Source: an uncultured Lachnospiraceae bacterium (GTDB taxonomy: Bacteria > Bacillota > Clostridia > Lachnospirales > Lachnospiraceae). Taken from it: DNA of 57,396 nt. How positions within the stretch are numbered: the first letter of the stretch is position 1; each line of letters starts with the position of its first letter. Where the stretch lies: positions 1 through 57,396 of the forward strand of contig CAMEDC010000014.1 of the NCBI GenBank assembly GCA_945913255.1, in the 5' to 3' direction. The notes beneath the pieces are model-generated. The model saw only the letters and a list, made by a program, of their open reading frames with translations, did no database searches and was not told where the DNA came from. The translations under genes were made by a program, and so were the position numbers. Shown here one piece after another: positions 18,409 to 27,402 of the stretch.

Positions 18409-19784
18409 AGTACAGTAACAATCATGTGGAGGACATTCAGATTGCTTACATCGGAGGTGGCTCCAGAGGCTGGGCATGGAGTTTTATGACTGATCTGGCA
18501 AGAGAGGAGCAGATTGCCGGAACCATCAGGCTATATGATATCGACCATGAAGCGGCAAAGGCAAATGAGATCATCGGAAATCATCTCATGGCGAGAGAAG
18601 ATGCTTGCGGTAAATGGAATTTCAAGGTGATTGACAGTCTGCAGGAGGTATTGACGGGCGCGGATTTCGTAGTAATCTCCATTTTGCCGAAGACCTTTGA
18701 TGAGATGGAAGTGGATGTACATATGCCGGAGCGGCTGGGCATTTATCAGTCGGTAGGCGATACGGCGGGTCCCGGCGGCATGATGCGTGCGCTTCGCACA
18801 CTGCCCATTTATGTGGAGTTTGCAGAAGCGATTAAGCAGTATTGCCCGAAGGCGTGGGTCATTAACTATACCAATCCCATGTCTCTTTGCGTGAAGACTT
18901 TGTATGAGGTGTTCCCCGAAATCAAGGCATTCGGATGCTGCCATGAGGTGTTTGGCACGCAGAAGGTGCTGGCAGGTATTGCAAAAAAAGAACTGGGCAT
19001 CGAAGAAATTGACAGAAGAGAGATTCATGTGAATGTTCTGGGTATCAATCATTTTACCTGGTTTGATTACGCAAGCTACAAGGGATATGACTTATTCCCG
19101 ATATACAGAAAATACATTGAGGAGCATTTTGAGGAGGGTTATAACGAGCAGGACAGACATTGGATGAATTCCTCTTTCAACTGTGCACACAGGGTAAAGA
19201 TGGATCTGTTCCGCCGGTATGGGCTGATTGCGGCAGCGGGGGACCGTCATCTGGTGGAATTTATGCCCGGGGATGAGTACCTGAAGGATCCTGAAACGGT
19301 AAAGAACTGGAAATTTGGTCTGACAACCGTACAGTGGAGAAAGGATGATTTGCAGAAGCGTCTGGAGCGTTCAAGAAAGCTGGTAAGCGGAGAAGAGGAA
19401 ATTGATTTAAAGCCTACAGGTGAAGAAGGAATTCTTTTGATTAAGGCACTTTGCGGACTTGACCGTGTAATCAGCAATGTCAATATACCGAACAGGGGAC
19501 ATCAAATCGCAAATCTTCCCGAGACAGCTGTGGTGGAAACGAATGCTGTATTTGAAAGAGATGCCATCTGTCCTGTGGTTGCAGGCAGTCTGCCGGAGAA
19601 TGTGAGACAGCTGATTCTGCCTCATGTGGAGAATCACGAGAGGATTATGAAGGTGGTTCTCGGAGGAAACAGGGATGTTGACCTGATTGTGGAAGCTTTT
19701 CTGCATGACCCGCTTGTGAAGGGAAGAGCATCGGAGGAGGATGTCAGAAAGCTGGTTCATGATATGATGGAGGCAACCTTGTAA
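18405..19784 (+). CDS. Glycoside hydrolase family 4, probable alpha-galacturonidase (LplD-like)
   Basis: NAD- and metal-dependent GH4 enzyme of 459 residues. The N-terminal dinucleotide loop is YIGGGSRGW. The metal-binding cysteine motif is CHEV at residues 179-182, the form reported as diagnostic for alpha-galacturonidases of the Bacillus LplD type. A further metal ligand is the His of NVLGINHFTWF. GH4 enzymes act by a redox-assisted elimination and need NAD and a divalent metal. As the last gene of the ABC operon, it would release galacturonic acid from short oligomers. A terminator follows at 19864. CHEV supports the specificity call, but it has not been tested for this protein. Confidence 0.88.
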   Translation: MKYSNNHVEDIQIAYIGGGSRGWAWSFMTDLAREEQIAGTIRLYDIDHEAAKANEIIGNHLMAREDACGKWNFKVIDSLQEVLTGADFVVISILPKTFDEMEVDVHMPERLGIYQSVGDTAGPGGMMRALRTLPIYVEFAEAIKQYCPKAWVINYTNPMSLCVKTLYEVFPEIKAFGCCHEVFGTQKVLAGIAKKELGIEEIDRREIHVNVLGINHFTWFDYASYKGYDLFPIYRKYIEEHFEEGYNEQDRHWMNSSFNCAHRVKMDLFRRYGLIAAAGDRHLVEFMPGDEYLKDPETVKNWKFGLTTVQWRKDDLQKRLERSRKLVSGEEEIDLKPTGEEGILLIKALCGLDRVISNVNIPNRGHQIANLPETAVVETNAVFERDAICPVVAGSLPENVRQLILPHVENHERIMKVVLGGNRDVDLIVEAFLHDPLVKGRASEEDVRKLVHDMMEATL

Positions 19785-19863
19785 TTTGCTGTCGAAGTCC
19801 CGAAAAAAGACGATGAAAAAGCCTGTCAAAACAGACATATTACCTTTATAATAGTAAGTATAC

Positions 19864-19899
19864 AAAAGCCGATTCCACAGATTACGGAATTGGCTTTTT
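19864..19899 (+). terminator. Terminator of the ABC / GH43 / GH4 operon
   Basis: Inverted repeat AAAAGCCGATTCC ... GGAATTGGCTTTTT with a short loop and a terminal T-run, ending the sugar operon. Confidence 0.85.
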
Positions 19900-19929
19900 A
19901 CTTTGAATATCAGTTAGGAGAGGTGCGTC

Positions 19930-20751
19930 ATGTTTGATGTGTTTGTAGAAGAAAAAAGGATTGCAATCTGTATGCTGGTCTGCATGGTTTTCAGTATTTT
20001 CCTGAGAGTTTTTCTGGGCCTGCTCTACCGTAATATGATACGGGAGGCGGATAATATGGCAACCACGAAGAATAAACTGTTAAAGCAATGTAAGCTGAAA
20101 TTTGCCAACTGTTTTGAGTTAAGCGGAGGCGTTTCCAATATTTCCGTTTTTGTGGACAAGTTCCTGAATCGTCTTTCATTGGGTCATTTGTCCTTTGAGA
20201 TGATGTATCATCTGTCCGGACAGACGATGTTGTTATCCGTGGTATTTGCGGGAATCGGGGTGTGCAGGAGTATTCTGAAGGGATCTACGCTGGGGCATAT
20301 TCTTCCTTTTTATATTGTCAGCTTTTTCGGCCTTTATCTTTATTTTTCCGTATCGACAATTGTGGATATCAAGGGGAAAAGGCGAATCTTGAAAATAAAT
20401 CTGGTGGATTATCTGGAAAACCATCTTTCTCCGAGGATTGATGTGACAAGACAGGATATAGAAATGCTATACGGGGAAGCGGCATATCGGGAAGCAGTTG
20501 GCGGTGTGAGACAGATGGATTCAAAGAGACGGAAAAAGCTTGGCGCAGATGTCTCAGGAAGAAATACAGCAGGAAGGAGAGAGCGAAGGACTGTGGAGTT
20601 GATGCCGATATCGGGAAAGGCGGCGGGACAGCCGGAGGGCAACAGCCTGCGAAATACAGAACAATCGGACAACAGTGTTCAAAACACAGCCTCCGCAGCT
20701 GTCACGGAAGAAGAACTGGAGGCATTGTTAAAGGAATTTCTCGCGACCTGA
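19930..20751 (+). CDS. Membrane protein of unknown function
   Basis: Protein of 273 residues that I do not recognise. There is an N-terminal hydrophobic segment at about 13-34, two further hydrophobic segments at about 97-115 and 124-143, and a C-terminal hydrophilic tail of about 110 residues rich in Arg, Lys and Glu, likely cytoplasmic and partly disordered. TTAGGAGAGG precedes the ATG. It stands between the sugar operon terminator and the pgi promoter, apparently as a single gene. The good ribosome binding site and hydrophobic pattern support a real protein. Confidence 0.75.
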   Translation: MFDVFVEEKRIAICMLVCMVFSIFLRVFLGLLYRNMIREADNMATTKNKLLKQCKLKFANCFELSGGVSNISVFVDKFLNRLSLGHLSFEMMYHLSGQTMLLSVVFAGIGVCRSILKGSTLGHILPFYIVSFFGLYLYFSVSTIVDIKGKRRILKINLVDYLENHLSPRIDVTRQDIEMLYGEAAYREAVGGVRQMDSKRRKKLGADVSGRNTAGRRERRTVELMPISGKAAGQPEGNSLRNTEQSDNSVQNTASAAVTEEELEALLKEFLAT

Positions 20752-20783
20752 GTTCTAAATTCGTTAAAAATTTATCCTGATGC

Positions 20784-20812
20784 TTGAATTTGCCATATTT
20801 CTTTGCTACACT
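20784..20812 (+). promoter_or_regulatory. pgi promoter
   Basis: TTGAAT (20784-20789), a 17-nt spacer and TACACT (20807-20812), about 75 nt before the pgi ribosome binding site. The leader can form a small hairpin, GGCGC-GGAAA-GCGCC, near 20861-20875. Confidence 0.7.
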
Positions 20813-20894
20813 TAAGATGTTATCGGTACCGGAAGATACCGGTTGTAAAATGTAAATAGGGCGCGGAAAGCGCCTGAAGGATGAGGAGAAGAAT

Positions 20895-22247
20895 ATGAGC
20901 AAGCAAGTGACATTTGACTATTCCAAGACAGGTTCCTTTATTTCTCAGGAAGAAATCGGCTATATGAAAAAGCTGGCGCTGGATGCCAAGGATGTTCTGG
21001 TTTCCAGAAGCGGTGCAGGAAATGATTTCCTGGGGTGGATTGACCTTCCCGTAGATTATGACAAAGAGGAGTTTGCGAGAATCAAGGCTGCAGCAAAGAA
21101 GATTCAAAGTGATTCAGAGGTACTGCTTGTCATTGGTATCGGCGGTTCCTATCTGGGAGCAAGAGCAGCAATTGAGTTTCTGGGGCACAGTTTTTACAAT
21201 GTACTGGGTAAGGATAAGAGAAAGACTCCCGAAATCTATTTCTGCGGTAACTCCATCAGTTCTACTTATTTGAAGCATCTGATGGATGTTGTCGGTGACA
21301 GGGATTTCTCCATCAACATGATTTCCAAGTCCGGCACAACAACGGAGCCTGCAATTGCATTCCGTGTATTCAAGGAGATTCTGGAGAAGAAGTACGGCAA
21401 GGAAGGCGCGGCAAAGAGAATTTATGCCACCACTGACAAGGCGAAGGGAAGCCTGAAGCATCTGGCTGATGAGGAAGGCTATGAGACCTTTGTGGTGCCT
21501 GATGATGTGGGAGGACGTTTCTCTGTTCTGACTGCTGTGGGGCTGCTTCCGATCGCAGTCAGCGGTGCTGATATTGATAAACTGATGGAGGGTGCTGCCA
21601 GCGGACGAAAGCGTGCCCTGGAAAATGATTTTGAGAATAACGACGCCCTGCAGTATGCAGCTCTCAGAAACATTCTGCTGCGCAAGGGTAAGAGTGTAGA
21701 AATTCTGGCAAACTATGAGCCTGCCGTACACTATGTTTCCGAGTGGTGGAAGCAGCTGTTTGGTGAGAGCGAAGGAAAAGACCAGAAGGGACTGTTCCCT
21801 GCAAGTGTTGATTTGACAACAGACCTTCACTCCATGGGACAGTTTATTCAGGATGGCTCCAGGATTATGTTTGAGACGGTTATCAATGTGGAAACTTCCA
21901 GAGAAGAACTGATTATCGGCGAGGAACCTGTCGACCTTGACGGCTTGAATTATCTGGCAGGTAAGACGGTTGATTTTGTGAATAAGAGCGCCATGAACGG
22001 TACGATTCTGGCTCATACCGACGGCCATGTACCTAACTTTATGGTAAATGTTCCCGAAGTGAATGAGTTCTATCTTGGAGAGCTGTTTTACTTCTTTGAG
22101 TTTGCCTGCGGTGTCAGCGGATATCTGCTGGGTGTCAATCCCTTTAACCAGCCCGGTGTGGAAAGCTACAAGAAGAATATGTTTGCTCTGCTTGGCAAGC
22201 CCGGTTATGAGGCGCAGCGAGAAGCACTTCTGGCAAGGCTGAACTAA
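20895..22247 (+). CDS. pgi: Glucose-6-phosphate isomerase
   Basis: Cytoplasmic glycolytic enzyme of 450 residues converting glucose 6-phosphate and fructose 6-phosphate. Length and pattern match the short bacterial form. Substrate-binding blocks are [52 protein letters not shown] and the C-terminal [20 protein letters not shown] with the active-site Lys. AGGAG precedes the ATG. It has its own promoter and a terminator hairpin at 22288-22321, so it is probably transcribed mainly alone. Confidence 0.97.
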   Translation: MSKQVTFDYSKTGSFISQEEIGYMKKLALDAKDVLVSRSGAGNDFLGWIDLPVDYDKEEFARIKAAAKKIQSDSEVLLVIGIGGSYLGARAAIEFLGHSFYNVLGKDKRKTPEIYFCGNSISSTYLKHLMDVVGDRDFSINMISKSGTTTEPAIAFRVFKEILEKKYGKEGAAKRIYATTDKAKGSLKHLADEEGYETFVVPDDVGGRFSVLTAVGLLPIAVSGADIDKLMEGAASGRKRALENDFENNDALQYAALRNILLRKGKSVEILANYEPAVHYVSEWWKQLFGESEGKDQKGLFPASVDLTTDLHSMGQFIQDGSRIMFETVINVETSREELIIGEEPVDLDGLNYLAGKTVDFVNKSAMNGTILAHTDGHVPNFMVNVPEVNEFYLGELFYFFEFACGVSGYLLGVNPFNQPGVESYKKNMFALLGKPGYEAQREALLARLN

Positions 22248-22287
22248 ATAATCGGTGGTATGCCGTGAATCGGCAGCCGTAACATGG

Positions 22288-22321
22288 CGGCCTGCGGGAG
22301 AGGATTCCTGCAGGCCGTTTT
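22288..22321 (+). terminator. pgi terminator
   Basis: Stem CGGCCTGC / GCAGGCCG (22288-22295 and 22310-22317) followed by TTTT. It lies just before the hydroxyacid dehydrogenase start. Confidence 0.85.
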
Positions 22322-22338
22322 CAGAAAAGAGGATTCCT

Positions 22339-23301
22339 ATGAAAATTGTCATTTTAGAGAGAAACAGTGTCGGAACAGACGTGTCTGTAGACTGCATCAG
22401 TGACTTCGGAGAGGTTACCGTGTATCGCAACACGGTAACGGTGGAGGAAGTAAGAGAAAGAGTAAAAGATGCGGATGTGATTATTGCCAACAAATCTCCG
22501 CTGCGTGAAGAGACCTTGAAGGATGCGCCCAATGTGAAGCTGATCTGTGAGTTTGCCACAGGATATGACAATTGTGATCTGGATTACTGCAAATCCAGAG
22601 GCATCAAGGTAACAAATGTGGTAGACTACTGCACGGGAATGGTGGCACAGCATACGTTTGCTCTTGCCTTGGCACTGAGTGAGAAGCTGCCTCATTACGA
22701 TAGTTACGTCAAATCCGGAGAATACAGTGCTCAGGACAGGTTTTCCAATTTTGACCTTCCCTTTTATGAACTGGAGGGGAAGACATGGGGTATTGTCGGT
22801 ATGGGAAATATCGGCAGAAGAGTTGCAAGAATTGCCGAAGCCATGGGATGCAGAGTGATATTTCATTCTGTTACGGGCAGAAGTACCTGTACGGAGTATG
22901 AACAGGTGGACAAGGATACCCTGCTGGCGGAAAGTGATTTCCTGTCCCTGCATTGTCCTTTGAGCGATTTGACCCGGAATTTCATTGATGCGGATGCCCT
23001 AAAGAAAATGAAAAAGGCAGCAGTGTTGATCAATGTAGCCAGAGGCAGAGTCGTGGACAATACAGCCTTGTATGAGGCATTGGTGAAGGGGGAGATTGCG
23101 GCAGCTGGATTGGATGTGGTGGAAAATGAACCGCTGGAACTTTCCAATCCTTTAAGTAAATTGAAGGACAGCAATCAGCTGATTATTACCCCTCATCTTG
23201 CATGGGCAAGCGTAGAAGCCAGAACGCGCTGTGTACAGGGTGCCTATGAGAATATAGCCGCCTTCCTGCAGGGTGAAGCGAGAAATGTGGTGAATCCATA
23301 A
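22339..23301 (+). CDS. D-isomer-specific 2-hydroxyacid dehydrogenase
   Basis: NAD(P)H-dependent dehydrogenase of 320 residues. The nucleotide-binding motif GIVGMGNIGRRVA lies in the middle. Catalytic residues of the family are visible: Arg in NVARGRVVDN, Glu in VVENEPLE and His in ITPHLAWAS. The sequence is of the glycerate dehydrogenase / hydroxypyruvate reductase type, but the family is broad and the substrate is not certain. An in-frame start at 22255 would run through the pgi terminator; the ATG at 22339 follows AGAGG and begins the conserved fold. GtrA follows 25 nt later. Confidence 0.9.
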   Translation: MKIVILERNSVGTDVSVDCISDFGEVTVYRNTVTVEEVRERVKDADVIIANKSPLREETLKDAPNVKLICEFATGYDNCDLDYCKSRGIKVTNVVDYCTGMVAQHTFALALALSEKLPHYDSYVKSGEYSAQDRFSNFDLPFYELEGKTWGIVGMGNIGRRVARIAEAMGCRVIFHSVTGRSTCTEYEQVDKDTLLAESDFLSLHCPLSDLTRNFIDADALKKMKKAAVLINVARGRVVDNTALYEALVKGEIAAAGLDVVENEPLELSNPLSKLKDSNQLIITPHLAWASVEARTRCVQGAYENIAAFLQGEARNVVNP

Positions 23302-23326
23302 GAAAAAGCGAAAATGGAGAATTGGA

Positions 23327-23761
23327 ATGATAGATAAGATAAAAGAACTCTGTAAAAAATATGAAGAGATTATTGCCTATCTGATTGTGGGCGGACTTAC
23401 GACCGTGGTTTCCTGGGCGGCGATGTTTGCGGTGAACTGGCTCGCGTTCGGAAATCCCCTGTATCCGACGGCATTTGAAAATGCGGTGTTAAGTGTTGTC
23501 AACTGGACTGCCGGAGTTATCTTCGCCTATTTTACAAATCGGAAATTTGTATTTAAAAGCCATGAGCCCATGCTGAAGGAGATCCCGAAGTTTGTCCTTT
23601 CCAGAGTCTTTACTCTGGTTCTTGATCTGGTAATCCGACAGCTTTTCGGTCTGATGGGCATCAACGTGTACGTGACAACCATTATTTCCGCAGTGCTTGT
23701 AATAATCGGAAATTACATTTTCAGCAAGCTGTTTGTGTTCAATAAGAAGATAGAAAAGTAA
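23327..23761 (+). CDS. GtrA family membrane protein
   Basis: Small integral membrane protein of 144 residues with four predicted helices. The family pattern is clear: YLIVGGLTTVVSWAAMF near the start, FAYFTNRKFVFKS in the middle and IGNYIFSKLFVF at the end. GtrA proteins are thought to move or present undecaprenyl-linked sugars for cell-surface glycosylation. It may be cotranscribed with the dehydrogenase before it. A bidirectional hairpin at 23790-23819 separates it from mtnN. Confidence 0.9.
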   Translation: MIDKIKELCKKYEEIIAYLIVGGLTTVVSWAAMFAVNWLAFGNPLYPTAFENAVLSVVNWTAGVIFAYFTNRKFVFKSHEPMLKEIPKFVLSRVFTLVLDLVIRQLFGLMGINVYVTTIISAVLVIIGNYIFSKLFVFNKKIEK

Positions 23762-23789
23762 AAGAAAAAAGATATTATGAGTATGAAAG

Positions 23790-23824
23790 AATCCCACCGG
23801 ATATAACTTCGGTGGGATTATATT
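23790..23824. terminator. Bidirectional terminator between gtrA and mtnN
   Basis: Inverted repeat AATCCCACCG / CGGTGGGATT with T-rich flanks on one side and A-rich flanks on the other, between two converging genes. Confidence 0.75.
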
Positions 23825-23862
23825 AGTGGTGTGCCCGGTAGCACGTTTCTTGCAATCCGGTA

Positions 23863-24561
23863 TTAGATATTCTTTACCAGTTCCCTCACCAGCGCTGCGG
23901 AATGCTTTGCGGCAGCGGCTTCAAATACAGGGTAATCCATCTCGGCACTGTCATCTGCTTTGTCGGAGATGGCACGGATGATGACGAAAGGAATATTGTT
24001 CAGGTATGCACCATGGGCAATGGAAGCGCCTTCCATTTCGGCACAGTCACCATGAAATGCTTCAATTAAGTGTGTTTTTACTTCCTTGCTGGAAATAAAC
24101 TGGTCTCCGCTGACAACGCGTCCCAGAACAGCTTTGATATCCGGGTTTGTTTTTTCACAGGCTTCCTTTGCAAGTTTCGCCAGACGTTCATCAGCAGGAA
24201 ACTCTCTGATACCCAGCTGAGGAACCTCGCCCAGACGGTAACCGAAAATGGTGGCATCCACATCATGGTGCAGGGCATCTGTGGAAATCAGAATATCACC
24301 GATGTCCAGCTTTGCGTTCAGTGAGCCTGCCACACCTGTGTTGATAATATGGGTGACCTGAAAGAGGTCAGCCAGAATCTGTGTACAGAGTGCTGCGTTT
24401 ACCTTTCCGACGCCACTGCGTACAATGACTACCTTGGCTCCATTCAGGGTACCTTCAAAAAATTCCATACCTGCTTTCTTTTCTATTCTGGAAACGGACA
24501 GTTCTGCTTTCAGGGATTCCACTTCCAGTTCCATTGCTCCGATAATGCCGATTTTTTTCAT
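23863..24561 (-). CDS. mtnN: 5'-methylthioadenosine/S-adenosylhomocysteine nucleosidase
   Basis: Cytoplasmic nucleosidase of 232 residues that releases adenine from S-adenosylhomocysteine and methylthioadenosine, giving S-ribosylhomocysteine for LuxS. The start KKIGIIGAMELEVE, the block VVSGDQFISSKE and the active-site region CAEMEGASIAHGAYL with ISDKADD are all present. The ATG at 24561 is preferred over 24573 because AGAGGA stands close upstream. It follows luxS by 72 nt on the same strand, so the two steps of the SAH recycling and AI-2 pathway are together. Confidence 0.95.
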   Translation of the reverse strand: MKKIGIIGAMELEVESLKAELSVSRIEKKAGMEFFEGTLNGAKVVIVRSGVGKVNAALCTQILADLFQVTHIINTGVAGSLNAKLDIGDILISTDALHHDVDATIFGYRLGEVPQLGIREFPADERLAKLAKEACEKTNPDIKAVLGRVVSGDQFISSKEVKTHLIEAFHGDCAEMEGASIAHGAYLNNIPFVIIRAISDKADDSAEMDYPVFEAAAAKHSAALVRELVKNI

Positions 24562-24633
24562 AAGTCCTCTCATTCTGCCATCTTTACAGCGGCCTTGTCA
24601 TTCTGATTTTTTCTGTCTTTAGTGATATCAGTG

Positions 24634-25113
24634 CTACTGGGGATAAATTAATCTGCTGTCATCAATGCCATAAAGTACATTTTCAAGATATTTATTGGCA
24701 AGATAGTTAGCCATTCCAAGGTTCATGTCCAGATAGTTACCGCAGTCTCTTGGGGATGCACCGGGCACTTCATCCTTATAGTCACGGATAAATTCAAACA
24801 TTTCCGTTACCAGAGGAACAATATCCCGGGAAGAATAGTCTCCTGCCAGCAGGAGATAAAAACCTGTCCGACAGCCCATTGGACCAAAGTAAATCGTCTT
24901 TTCCTTAAATTGTGCATGATTTCTCAGAAAAGTAGCCCCCAGATGCTCGATGGTGTGTACCTCGGCAGTATTCATAACCGGCTCTTCATTGGGGCTTGTC
25001 ATACGCAGGTCGAAGGTTGTAATTGTTTCAACGCCGACACTGTCTTTCCGGGATACATAGATACCGGGCTGAAGTTTCAGATGGTTAATTGTAAAGCTTG
25101 CGATTTTTTCCAT
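24634..25113 (-). CDS. luxS: S-ribosylhomocysteine lyase
   Basis: Iron- or zinc-dependent lyase of 159 residues that splits S-ribosylhomocysteine into homocysteine and the AI-2 precursor DPD. The metal motif HTIEH lies at residues 53-57, the catalytic Cys is in GPMGCRTGF, and a further Cys ligand is in DCGNYLDMNL. AAAGGAA precedes the ATG. It starts only 17 nt after the end of the GGDEF/EAL gene and is followed by mtnN, so a three-gene transcript is likely. Confidence 0.97.
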   Translation of the reverse strand: MEKIASFTINHLKLQPGIYVSRKDSVGVETITTFDLRMTSPNEEPVMNTAEVHTIEHLGATFLRNHAQFKEKTIYFGPMGCRTGFYLLLAGDYSSRDIVPLVTEMFEFIRDYKDEVPGASPRDCGNYLDMNLGMANYLANKYLENVLYGIDDSRLIYPQ

Positions 25114-25130
25114 AAAGTTCCTTTCTGCAA

Positions 25131-26801
25131 TTATTTTAGGTCTTCCAGTTTTGCTTCAAAATCTTTTTTCTGCATAGGCTTATCAAACAGGAATCCCTGA
25201 GCAAGGCAACAGTCTTGTCCTTTTAATAATTTCACATGTTCAGGGGTTTCTACGCCTTCCACGATACATTCTATACCCAATTCCCGCGTCATGGCAATAA
25301 TATGTTTGAGCATGACCTGATTTTGTCTGGGAGAATCAGGATTTTCCGCGAGAAAGCTTTTATCAATTTTGAGGACATCCCAGGGCAATTCACGCAGCAG
25401 ATTCAATGAGGAATATCCAATACCGAAATCGTCGATGGCGGTGCTGATTTCCTGTTCCTTCAGCCCGTGTACAATTCGTTTCAAATCGTTGAAGTTCACA
25501 TCGGTGGTAGTTTCTGTCAGTTCTATCTCAATATATTTATGCGGTACCTGATATTTATCGATAATTTCCATGATAACATTCAGTAAATCCATGTCGTCAA
25601 AATGACATCTGGAGAGATTTACGGAAACCTTTACGACAGGTCTGCCCTCATCCAGCCATTTGCGGATATCCATACAGACATGCTCCAGCATGTAGAAGTC
25701 AAGTGCGCAGATTGCTTTGCTCTGCTCCAGAATAGGGATAAAACGTCCCGGCGGTATCAGGGTTCCATCATGGAACCAGCGGCAGAGCGCCTCTGCACCG
25801 ATTATTTTGTTGGTGTTGATATTATATTTTGGCTGATAATAAACCAGAAATTCCTGTCTTCGAATTGCTTCAGGAAACATATCCTGCATGGATTTGGATT
25901 CATTCACCCTGTTTCTCAGCTGCTCATCGTAAAAAACATAGGATTCCTTGGTAAGATTTCTTGCGATATTGACAGCCGAGCAAACACAATCCATAATATC
26001 TGTAACAGCCGTACAATTCTCCGGAATCATATAATAACCTGCCGAAGCAGTCAGCAGCAAATGAATATCCAATGGATCAGTTGCCGTGTATTCGGTAGCG
26101 CTAAGACAGTCCATAACATCTTCAAGATGGGATTTTAAAAACAGTGTAATGAAGTTATCACCGCCGATTCTGCATACAATTTCATCGCCGGAAAGGCAGG
26201 CAGCAAGATGCTGAATAAAGAAGGACATGATTTCGGTTCCTTTTTCGCGTCCGTACTGCTGGTTGATGGGTGAAAAATGACGCAGATTAAAATAGCAGGC
26301 AGCATAATCACCGATATTGCCCTGGGAAACCAATTTTCCGGTGTGCTTCAGAAAGTAGGTCAGATTGGGTATTTTCAAATCACGATCGTAATAAACCAGT
26401 TTTTCTACCATGCGCAGCGTGCGGACACGTCCGTTGAAAACATAAACCATTTTTGCGAGAACAAAGAGTTTTTCTGTTTCTTCCTGTGTCCAGTCGGTCT
26501 CGCCTGTTCTTTGAAAGAAAGTGTAAGTGACAAGATTGCCACCCTTTGTGGTTTCGCGATGGCGGTATGAGCGGGAAAAATCGACATCTCCCTTTATGTA
26601 AAGGGTGTGGTGCTCCCCATCGTTTTTCTGCTCGTGCAAGGGAGTCTCAAAAAAATCTACTGTGACTTCGGCAATTCTCAGCAATGTCGCGATTCTGTCA
26701 ATGGCAGATTGGGAACCGGGGTGAAACTCACTTGGAACGGCATCCATTTTTAATAGAAATTCATCGAGTGCACTTGCATATTCGTATATATCTATTGCCA
26801 T
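25131..26801 (-). CDS. GGDEF/EAL protein, probable c-di-GMP phosphodiesterase
   Basis: Cytoplasmic protein of about 556 residues. The N-terminal region of about 150 residues is unassigned, possibly a sensor domain. It is followed by a GGDEF domain whose signature reads GGDNF, so cyclase activity is doubtful. The C-terminal EAL domain looks intact: EALCRW, NLSRCHF, ELTETTTD, IDDFGIGYSS and EGVET. It is therefore expected to hydrolyse c-di-GMP, perhaps with the GGDEF domain acting as a nucleotide sensor. The ATG at 26801 has AGGGAGGA upstream. It heads the luxS-mtnN group with only 17 nt between it and luxS. Confidence 0.9.
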   Translation of the reverse strand: MAIDIYEYASALDEFLLKMDAVPSEFHPGSQSAIDRIATLLRIAEVTVDFFETPLHEQKNDGEHHTLYIKGDVDFSRSYRHRETTKGGNLVTYTFFQRTGETDWTQEETEKLFVLAKMVYVFNGRVRTLRMVEKLVYYDRDLKIPNLTYFLKHTGKLVSQGNIGDYAACYFNLRHFSPINQQYGREKGTEIMSFFIQHLAACLSGDEIVCRIGGDNFITLFLKSHLEDVMDCLSATEYTATDPLDIHLLLTASAGYYMIPENCTAVTDIMDCVCSAVNIARNLTKESYVFYDEQLRNRVNESKSMQDMFPEAIRRQEFLVYYQPKYNINTNKIIGAEALCRWFHDGTLIPPGRFIPILEQSKAICALDFYMLEHVCMDIRKWLDEGRPVVKVSVNLSRCHFDDMDLLNVIMEIIDKYQVPHKYIEIELTETTTDVNFNDLKRIVHGLKEQEISTAIDDFGIGYSSLNLLRELPWDVLKIDKSFLAENPDSPRQNQVMLKHIIAMTRELGIECIVEGVETPEHVKLLKGQDCCLAQGFLFDKPMQKKDFEAKLEDLK

Positions 26802-26976
26802 TGAAATAAATCCTCCCTTTACATTGTTATAGTTCAAAAGTACCGTATTTTCGAAAGATTGTCAAGAAGATGTCCTTCTACCGTTATTTTAGAGAAATGT
26901 TTTACTGCAAAGGAAATTTCCATCGTGCAAATAAGGTTTTCCGTGATGAAATGGGCAGATTGTGCGAAAATACAGG

Positions 26977-27005
26977 TTGCAACCAATAAAGCAGTTGGCT
27001 ATACT
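26977..27005 (+). promoter_or_regulatory. Promoter of the small gene at 27039
   Basis: TTGCAA (26977-26982), a 17-nt spacer and TATACT (27000-27005). The -35 box lies in the palindrome GGTTGCAACC (26975-26984). Confidence 0.65.
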
Positions 27006-27038
27006 TGGTAATAGCAATATATAAACAGGAGGAACGTT

Positions 27039-27269
27039 ATGAATCCGTCATCTATCATGAAAATTATGAGTGCAAAGGCACAGTTTGAAAGAAATCACCC
27101 CAAATTTTTTGCTTTTTTGAAATCTGTTTTTTCCAGACCGGTGGAAGAGGGGACTGTTATTGAAATGACGGTGACCAGACCGGGGGAAGAGCCTGTTACA
27201 TCCAATATTAGGGTGCAGCAATCGGATTTGGAGTTGCTGGAGGGATTAAAGAATCTGGGAACCCCCTGA
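27039..27269 (+). CDS. Small conserved-looking protein of unknown function
   Basis: Protein of 76 residues, mixed charge, no membrane segment. AGGAGG stands upstream of the ATG and a good promoter lies at 26977-27005, which supports it as a real gene. The sequence has a basic helix (SAKAQFERNHPKFFAFLKSVF) followed by a likely beta-rich part (EGTVIEMTVTRPGEEPVTSNIRV). I do not recognise a family. It stands alone between the EAL gene, read away from it, and the rubredoxin operon, which converges on it. Confidence 0.7.
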   Translation: MNPSSIMKIMSAKAQFERNHPKFFAFLKSVFSRPVEEGTVIEMTVTRPGEEPVTSNIRVQQSDLELLEGLKNLGTP

Positions 27270-27334
27270 AATAAAGAATACCGATATGTGCGGCAATATG
27301 TTTTACAGTGCTGACAGCGGAATGCGGTTCAGAA

Positions 27335-27364
27335 TAAGAAAAGAGAGAATAGATTTCTCTATTC
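27335..27364 (-). terminator. Terminator of the perR - rubrerythrin - rubredoxin operon
   Basis: Read on the minus strand: stem GAATAGA, loop GAAA, stem TCTATTC, then a pyrimidine tract TCTCTTTTCTT. It lies 39 nt after the rubredoxin stop. Confidence 0.7.
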
Positions 27365-27402
27365 CCTCTGTAAGAAATTTTCCTATTCAAGTTTTGCCGG
27401 CA

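Noticed and set aside
21114..22571. Long open frame antisense to pgi
   Set aside because: Shadow frame; pgi is complete and conserved on the other strand.
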